Shown: one piece after another, positions 6,350-10,481 of the stretch
Position numbering within the stretch: position 1 is the stretch's first letter
Layout: each line of letters opens with the position of its first letter
Assembly: GCA_002297645.1 (NCBI GenBank)
Contig: DBMH01000283.1
Coordinates: forward strand, 1-10,481
Length of the DNA: 10,481 nt
From: Rhodanobacteraceae bacterium UBA703
GTDB lineage: Bacteria; Pseudomonadota; Gammaproteobacteria; Xanthomonadales; Rhodanobacteraceae
Reading direction: 5' to 3'
Position numbers and translations under genes: made by a program
The notes under the pieces: model-generated
Told to the model about the DNA's origin: nothing
Seen by the model: only the letters and a program-made list of their open reading frames with translations
Databases searched by the model: none

Positions 6350-7762
6350 ATGCTTTTCGACACCCTCGCCTACTGGCTGTTCTTCGGCATCGTCCTGGTC
6401 CTGTGCGCGGCCCTCAATGCGGGGCGCACGAAGCGGCTGCTAGTGGTGGCCAGCTACGTCTTCTACGCGGTCTGGGACGCGCGTTTCGTCCTGCTGCTCG
6501 GTGGCGCCACGCTGGCGAACTACCTGTTCGGCCTGTGGATCGACGCACGAGCCGGTTCCGCGCGCCGCCGCGCCGTCACCGTCGCGATCGCCGCCAACCT
6601 GGTCCTGCTCGGTTTCTTCAAATACTTCAACTTCTTCATCGAGTCGTTCGCGGCGCTGTTCGGCCTGTCGCCGGACAGCCTCACGTTGCGCATCGTGCTT
6701 CCGGTGGGCATCAGCTTCATCACCTTCGAAGGCATCGCCTACGTCGTCGACGTGTATCGGCGCGACCTGCGCGCCGTGCGTCATCCGCTCGACTTCGCCC
6801 TGTTCGTCTCGTTCTTCCCCCACCTCGTAGCCGGACCGATCATCCGGCCGATGGACTTCCTGCCACAGGTGGGGCGGCCGTTCTCGCTGCCGGACGACGC
6901 CGCACGCTGGGGTCTGCGTGAAATCCTCAAGGGGCTCTTCAAGAAGCTGGCGCTGGCGAACTACCTCGCGCCGATCGCGGACGCCTATTTCGGCGGGACG
7001 CCCTATGACGGCGTCGCCGTACCGGCCTGGGTCGGTGTTCTCGCGTTCTCGCTGCAGATCTACTTCGACTTCTCCGGCTACACCGACATCGCGCGCGGCT
7101 GCGCGCGCCTGCTGGGGTTCCGCTTTCCGCCGAACTTCGAGCGCCCGTACCTCGCCACCAGCATCACCGAGTTCTGGCGGCGCTGGCACATCTCGCTGTC
7201 CACGTGGCTGCGCGACTACCTCTACATTCCCCTCGGCGGCAATCGTCGCGGGCCGGGGCGGACCTACGTCAACCTGCTGATCGTGATGGGGCTCGGCGGC
7301 CTGTGGCACGGCGCGAGCTGGAACTTCGTCGTCTGGGGGCTCTATCACGGCGTCCTGCTGGGGATGCACCGCTTCCTGCGCCGGCGCGCGGATGCGCGAG
7401 GCTGGGGCCGTATCGTCGACGCGCCGATGCTCGTTCCGCTGTGGGTCGCGCTGACGTTCCTGCTCGCCACCATCGGCTGGGTGCCGTTCCGCGCCCCCGA
7501 CTTCGCCTCCACCGTGGCCACGCTGAAGGCGCTGTGCGCGCTGCCGGACCTCGGCTTCGTCGCCGGTCATCCGGGTGTACTCGTCATCGCGCTGGGCAGC
7601 CTCGCCTGGTGCGTGCTCGATCGCCGGCGGCGGCTGCAGGACTGGCTGGTCGAGCGCGCGCCGTGGCAGGTCGCGGCGCTGGGTGCCGGTTTCGCGGGAC
7701 TGGCGCTGGAGTTCTGCTCCTACGTGGACCTGCAGATCCCGTTCGTCTATTTCCAGTTCTGA
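6350..7762 (+). CDS. MBOAT family O-acyltransferase, AlgI-like
   Basis: A 470-residue polytopic inner-membrane protein, the usual length for AlgI-type membrane-bound O-acyltransferases. These move an acetyl (or other acyl) group from a cytoplasmic donor through the membrane for use on extracellular or periplasmic polysaccharide. Family signatures: FFKYFNFF (89-96), LPVGISFITFE (117-127), FPHLVAGPIIRP (156-167), IYFDFSGYTDIARG (237-250), FWRRWHISLSTWLRDYLYIP (275-294, with H280) and LWHGASWNFVVWGLYHG (318-334), in which H320 matches the invariant catalytic histidine. It ends FVYFQF, typical of the family. The ATG at 6350 lies six bases after the SGNH stop, with GAGG at 6342-6345 overlapping that stop, so coupled translation is likely. 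The gene closes the transcription unit, since the next gene converges. The family call is secure; the substrate (alginate, cellulose or another glycan) is not, and no alginate synthesis gene is in view. Confidence 0.96.
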   Translation: MLFDTLAYWLFFGIVLVLCAALNAGRTKRLLVVASYVFYAVWDARFVLLLGGATLANYLFGLWIDARAGSARRRAVTVAIAANLVLLGFFKYFNFFIESFAALFGLSPDSLTLRIVLPVGISFITFEGIAYVVDVYRRDLRAVRHPLDFALFVSFFPHLVAGPIIRPMDFLPQVGRPFSLPDDAARWGLREILKGLFKKLALANYLAPIADAYFGGTPYDGVAVPAWVGVLAFSLQIYFDFSGYTDIARGCARLLGFRFPPNFERPYLATSITEFWRRWHISLSTWLRDYLYIPLGGNRRGPGRTYVNLLIVMGLGGLWHGASWNFVVWGLYHGVLLGMHRFLRRRADARGWGRIVDAPMLVPLWVALTFLLATIGWVPFRAPDFASTVATLKALCALPDLGFVAGHPGVLVIALGSLAWCVLDRRRRLQDWLVERAPWQVAALGAGFAGLALEFCSYVDLQIPFVYFQF

Positions 7763-7787
7763 TGTCCGCCGCTTCCGCCGCTCATGC

Positions 7788-7825
7788 CGTGACATGACGG
7801 TCACGCGCCGCCTCGCCGGGCGCGT
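7788..7825. terminator. Pair of short hairpins between convergent genes, possible bidirectional terminator
   Basis: In the 62-bp gap between the MBOAT and ATP-grasp stop codons, CGTGAC/GTCACG (7788-7793 and 7800-7805, 6-nt loop) partly overlaps a second stem, ACGCGCC/GGCGCGT (7803-7809 and 7819-7825, 9-nt loop). No T-run follows on either strand, so this is at best a weak or factor-assisted terminator. Short GC stems also arise by chance in such DNA. Confidence 0.3.
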
Positions 7826-9312
7826 CAGCCGCGCAAGCCGAGCCGCTTGCGCTCCAGGCGGCGCAGGAATTCGTCCATGACGCGGCGGTAGAGGTCCTCG
7901 CCGAGGTAGCCGTCCTCGACGCCGGCGTCGATCGACGGATTGTCGTTGACCTCGATGACCACGATGCGGTCACCGGCCTGCTTGAGGTCGACGCCGTAGA
8001 GGCCGTCGCCGATCTGCGCGGTCGCCTTCAGCGCCAGCTTGACGATCTCGGCGGGCGCGTCGCGCACCGGCAGCGTCTCGAAGCCGCCGGACTTCGCGGT
8101 GCCCTTGGCGCCGTGGTTGTAGATCTGCCAGTGGCCGCGCGACATGAAGTACTTGCAGGCGTACAGCGGCTCGCGGTTGAGGATGCCGATGCGCCAGTCG
8201 AACTCGGTGAACATGAATTCCTGCGCCAGCACCAGCGCCGTGTGCTGGAACAGGTCTTCGGCCGCGGCCTTGAGCTGGTCAGGGTTCTCGGCCTTGACGA
8301 TGCCGCGCGAGAACGAGCCGTCGGGGATCTTCAGCACGATCGGGAAGCCGAGCCGGTCCGGCAGCTCGGCGAGCCTCTTCGGCTCGTCGCGATAGAGGAT
8401 CTCGGTGCGCGGCGTCGGCAGCTTGCGCGACTTCAGCAGGTCGTGCAGGTAGATCTTGTTCGTGCACTTGAGGATCGAACTCGGGTCGTCGATGACGACC
8501 ATGTCCTCTTTCTCCGCCTTGTTGGCGAAGCGGTAGGTGTGATTGTCGAGCGCGGTCGTCTCGCGGATGAACAGGCCGTCGTATTCGGCCAAGCGCGCGT
8601 AGTCGTTCTTCGTGATCGGGTCGACCTCGATGCCGAGCTCGGCACCGGCCTCGACGAAATGCTTCAGCGCACGCCGGTTCGACGGCGGCATCGCCTCGTT
8701 CGGATCGGCCAGCATCGCCACGTCGTAGCGGAACTTCCTGCGCGCGCGCGGCTTGCGCCAGAGCTTCTTCGAGAACTTGTCCAGCGTCTGCGCGAACGCG
8801 TCCTCCTGCGGGTCCGAGAGCGTGTGCAGCCCGGTCGGCTTGATCGCGCTGATCTGCCAGACACGGTCGCGCTCGAACTCGATGCGCAGGATCGGGCACG
8901 GGAACGTCTCGAACACCTGCCGCGCGATGTCCTCGAGGCTCTCCGACGAGGTCTCGCCGAAGTACACGAGCACGCCGAAATCGGTCGTGTCGCGCCCTCC
9001 GTCGGGCAGGAACTTCGACAGCTTCTGGTTCAGGTCCTCGATGTCCAGGCCATACAGCGAGCGCCGGCGCAGGTCGTTGATCGTGCGCACCGACGGGATC
9101 ACCTTGTGCCCGCGCGCCTCGGCCAGCAGCGAGACGTAGTAGCCGGTGCCGAGATACTTGTAGCTGCGGCAGAGGTTGATGACCTGGGTACGCTCGTCGT
9201 CGGTGCCGAGCGGCTCCTTCAGATAGTCCTGCGCGGTGACGACGACGTTGTCGGACGGGTAGTACGAGCCCCAGTCGGAGGCCTTTTCGACGACGATGAC
9301 GAGCCGGCTCAT
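7825..9312 (-). CDS. RimK-like ATP-grasp ligase with RLAN N-terminal domain
   Basis: A 495-residue cytoplasmic protein, well above classical RimK (about 300). Residues 1 to about 180 match the RLAN region found before some RimK-like ATP-grasp enzymes (start MSRLVIVVEKASDW, then VYFGETSSESLEDIARQVFE at 116-135). Residues about 195-490 form the ATP-grasp: a pre-ATP segment at 197-255, FPIVLKIPDGSFSRGIVKAE (323-342) with K328 as likely ATP-binding lysine and a Gly/Ser-rich lid, EFDWRIGILNREPLYACKYF (370-389), and GVDLKQ followed by IEVNDNPSIDAG (453-464), whose E454 and N456 should bind Mg2+. Family knowledge: ATP-dependent ligation of an amino acid or peptide to a carboxylate; the substrate is unknown. 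The gene is divergent from a RimI-like acetyltransferase, a known partner of this family. ATG at 9312 has no strong Shine-Dalgarno. It is not ribosomal S6-modifying RimK itself, given the different architecture. Confidence 0.92.
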   Translation of the reverse strand: MSRLVIVVEKASDWGSYYPSDNVVVTAQDYLKEPLGTDDERTQVINLCRSYKYLGTGYYVSLLAEARGHKVIPSVRTINDLRRRSLYGLDIEDLNQKLSKFLPDGGRDTTDFGVLVYFGETSSESLEDIARQVFETFPCPILRIEFERDRVWQISAIKPTGLHTLSDPQEDAFAQTLDKFSKKLWRKPRARRKFRYDVAMLADPNEAMPPSNRRALKHFVEAGAELGIEVDPITKNDYARLAEYDGLFIRETTALDNHTYRFANKAEKEDMVVIDDPSSILKCTNKIYLHDLLKSRKLPTPRTEILYRDEPKRLAELPDRLGFPIVLKIPDGSFSRGIVKAENPDQLKAAAEDLFQHTALVLAQEFMFTEFDWRIGILNREPLYACKYFMSRGHWQIYNHGAKGTAKSGGFETLPVRDAPAEIVKLALKATAQIGDGLYGVDLKQAGDRIVVIEVNDNPSIDAGVEDGYLGEDLYRRVMDEFLRRLERKRLGLRG

Positions 9313-9500
9313 GCGCAGTGCCTGGAATCCATGTCGGGGGAGCTGCCGCTGCGGTCCGCAGCGCGATGCCTGGCGATGGGGCGTCGACGGCTGCGTGTCG
9401 GGGCGACGCAGTGTGACACAGGCGCCGGCGTGCGAGCAGGGCGCGGAGGCCGGCGATTCAGCGGAGGTGAAGCCTCGATGAATCGTTCGCGGCGATCGAA

Positions 9501-9529
9501 TTGCGATGCGTCCGGCGCAGGACTAGGCT
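9501..9529 (+). promoter_or_regulatory. Candidate sigma70-type promoter for the GNAT gene
   Basis: TTGCGA (9501-9506) and TAGGCT (9524-9529) are spaced exactly 17 bases apart: a 4/6 match to the -35 consensus and a TAnnnT match at -10. Start of transcription would fall at about 9536-9537, on the GTG start codon, which predicts a leaderless message. Confidence 0.4.
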
Positions 9530-9536
9530 GCGCGCC

Positions 9537-10028
9537 GTGTCCGCCCAGCCCCGCCCCTTTCGCGAACCGGAATTCCTGCCGGAAGTCCACGTCCGGCGCG
9601 CGACCGGCGTCGATCTCGACGCCCTCGTCGAACTCGAGAACGCGTCCTTCGCGGTCGAGCGCATGAGCGAGCGGCAGTGGCGTCGCCATCTGGACAGTCT
9701 CTCCGCCGAGATCTTCGTCGCGGTCCGCGAACGCCGCATCGTCGGCGCGGCCGTGCTGTTCTTCCGCCGCGGCAGCCCGGTCGCGCGCCTGTACTCGATC
9801 GCGGTCGCCGCGAGCGAACGCGGCCGCGGCGTCGGCGAGCGCCTGCTGGCGATGGTGGAGCAGGCCGCTCGCCGCCGCGGCGCGCGCGCGATCCGGCTCG
9901 AGGTTCGCGCGGAGAACAGCGGGGCACAGCGCCTGTACGAGCGCAGCGGCTGGCGCCGCTTCGGCTTCCGCGCGGCGTACTACGAAGACGGCCACGACGC
10001 GCTGCGCTACGAGAAGTCGTTGTCCTGA
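9537..10028 (+). CDS. GNAT family N-acetyltransferase, RimI-like
   Basis: A 163-residue single-domain GNAT. After a 17-residue N-terminal segment, VHVRRATGVDLDALVELE (17-34) is the opening strand-helix. RLYSIAVAASERGRGVGERL (84-103) is motif A, whose RGRGVG loop (95-100) binds the acetyl-CoA pyrophosphate. NSGAQRLYERSGWRRFGF (127-144) is motif B with Y134 as likely general acid, and the end is YYEDGHDALRYEK. It should acetylate an amine of a peptide or small molecule. GTG at 9537 is the first sensible start; an earlier in-frame TTG at 9501 would add an Arg-rich stretch and overlaps a candidate promoter. It is divergent from the RLAN/RimK-like ligase gene. The sequence resembles the GNAT half of GNAT/peptidase-C39 fusion proteins that often neighbour that ligase, but it stops after the GNAT domain. 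It is probably not canonical RimI for ribosomal protein S18. Confidence 0.88.
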   Translation: MSAQPRPFREPEFLPEVHVRRATGVDLDALVELENASFAVERMSERQWRRHLDSLSAEIFVAVRERRIVGAAVLFFRRGSPVARLYSIAVAASERGRGVGERLLAMVEQAARRRGARAIRLEVRAENSGAQRLYERSGWRRFGFRAAYYEDGHDALRYEKSLS

Positions 10029-10378
10029 GCCGGTTCCGGGCGACGCCAGAGCCACAGCGCGACGCTGCCCATGAAGACGACGCCCGTGACGGCCGCCCAG
10101 GTCGGCGCGAGCACGGCGAGCACCAGCGCGCTGCCGCCCATGCTGGTCAGCGCCATCCACTTCGCGCGCCGGCTGACGGCGCCCCTGGCCTGCCAGTCGC
10201 GGATCATCGGCCCGAAACGCGGATCGGCGAGCAGGCGCGCGTGCAGGCGCTCGGAGCCGCGCGCCGCCGCATAGGCGGAAAGCAGCACGAACGGCACGGT
10301 CGGCAGGCCCGGCAGGGCGATCCCGACGAGTCCGAGGCCGAGCGAGATCCAGGCCAGCGACCACCATGCCCAGCGCAC
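10007..10378 (-). CDS. DUF454/YbaN family inner-membrane protein
   Basis: A 123-residue hydrophobic protein, matching E. coli YbaN (125 residues). An N-terminal membrane segment (about 4-34) holds the family motif LPGLPTVPFVLLSAY (22-36), corresponding to LPxLPTTPFxLLA. Then follow SERLHARLL (42-50), RFGPMIRDWQ (54-63), a basic SRRAKWMALT (59-68 region), and two further helices to about residue 112. The function of the family is not established. The GTG at 10378 is chosen because AAGGA (10387-10391, minus) lies eight bases upstream and the length fits. The in-frame TTG at 10420 would add 14 Pro/Arg-rich residues, has no ribosome site and would overlap the preceding stop. The 3' end overlaps the convergent GNAT gene by 22 bp. 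The upstream minus-strand partial gene ends 38 bases before this start, so co-transcription is likely. Confidence 0.85.
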   Translation of the reverse strand: MRWAWWSLAWISLGLGLVGIALPGLPTVPFVLLSAYAAARGSERLHARLLADPRFGPMIRDWQARGAVSRRAKWMALTSMGGSALVLAVLAPTWAAVTGVVFMGSVALWLWRRPEPAQDNDFS

Positions 10379-10386
10379 GCGCGAAG

Positions 10387-10391
10387 TCCTT
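10387..10391 (-). promoter_or_regulatory. Shine-Dalgarno AAGGA selecting the GTG start of the DUF454 gene
   Basis: AAGGA on the minus strand is eight bases from GTG at 10378-10376. It makes the shorter, YbaN-sized product the better model than the longer TTG-initiated one. Confidence 0.6.
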
Positions 10392-10416
10392 CGCGCGGGA
10401 TTCGGCTGCGGCGCGT

Positions 10417-10481
10417 TCAAGGAACCAGCCAGCCGTCCGCGCGCAGCGCGTCGGCCGTCGCCGCGTCGGCGGGGCGCGCGA
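10417..10481 (-). CDS. 3' end of an unidentified gene entering from the right edge
   Basis: Twenty in-frame codons (peptide ARPADAATADALRADGWLVP) run to a TGA at 10419-10417. Codon use is strongly GC-ending in all but the last two codons, as in the neighbouring real genes, and the peptide looks like a natural C-terminus. Too little is visible to assign a family. It probably lies upstream of, and in the same unit as, the DUF454 gene. Confidence 0.5.
   Translation of the reverse strand, partial: ARPADAATADALRADGWLVP

Noticed and set aside
9412..9420. TGTGACACA palindrome between the ligase and GNAT genes as a CRP-like site
   Set aside because: Only nine bases with a one-base centre; a CRP site needs two TGTGA half-sites about six bases apart. 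Such a short match is expected by chance.
8113..9666. Plus-strand open frame of 517 codons opposite the ATP-grasp ligase
   Set aside because: Antisense to a protein with complete ATP-grasp motifs; composition is Arg/Val/Asp-rich without structure. An apparent ATG near 9478 with GGAGG upstream leads only into this frame.
10029..10481. A C39-like peptidase domain following the GNAT gene
   Set aside because: The plus strand here shows no peptidase motif, and the minus strand encodes a DUF454 protein with the full family pattern.

Overview
The window is a high-GC (about 70% by eye), densely packed bacterial chromosome segment. Its gene families (Kef-type antiporter, RLAN/RimK ATP-grasp ligase, DUF454/YbaN protein, AlgI-like MBOAT) and its codon use suggest a gammaproteobacterium, perhaps of the Lysobacterales/Xanthomonadales. 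That placement is inference from gene content only. No rRNA, tRNA, CRISPR array, transposase or phage gene was seen. GTG and TTG starts appear common: four of the nine complete or partial genes with a visible start use one.

Left block (1-2841). A minus-strand pair encodes a CPA2/Kef antiporter with an RCK domain (545-2338). It is followed one base later by a DprE1-like FAD-dependent oxidase that runs off the left edge (1-543). A possible extended -10 promoter lies just upstream of the antiporter. Divergent to it is a small two-helix membrane protein of unknown function (2458-2841). Its 3' end overlaps the next minus-strand gene by 55 bp.

Central block (2787-7762), probably concerned with an envelope or extracellular glycan. 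A 736-residue GT-C-like polytopic membrane protein (minus) is divergent from a two-gene plus-strand unit. That unit encodes a membrane-anchored SGNH-type protein (5222-6343) and an AlgI-like MBOAT O-acyltransferase (6350-7762). The usual role of such a pair is to carry an acyl group across the inner membrane and place it on a periplasmic sugar; the GT-C protein could assemble or decorate the same glycan. The 224-bp shared intergenic region holds six exact tandem copies of GATCC, and a 9-bp perfect inverted repeat beside them. This is the most unusual structure in the window and a candidate variable control region.

Right block (7825-10481). A RimK-like ATP-grasp ligase with an RLAN N-terminal domain (minus) is divergent from a RimI-like GNAT acetyltransferase (plus). 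The two families are known genomic partners, often with a C39-like peptidase fused to the GNAT, but no peptidase is encoded here. The GNAT gene may be leaderless. A DUF454/YbaN membrane protein converges on it with a 22-bp overlap. The last 65 bases hold the 3' end of an unidentified minus-strand gene.
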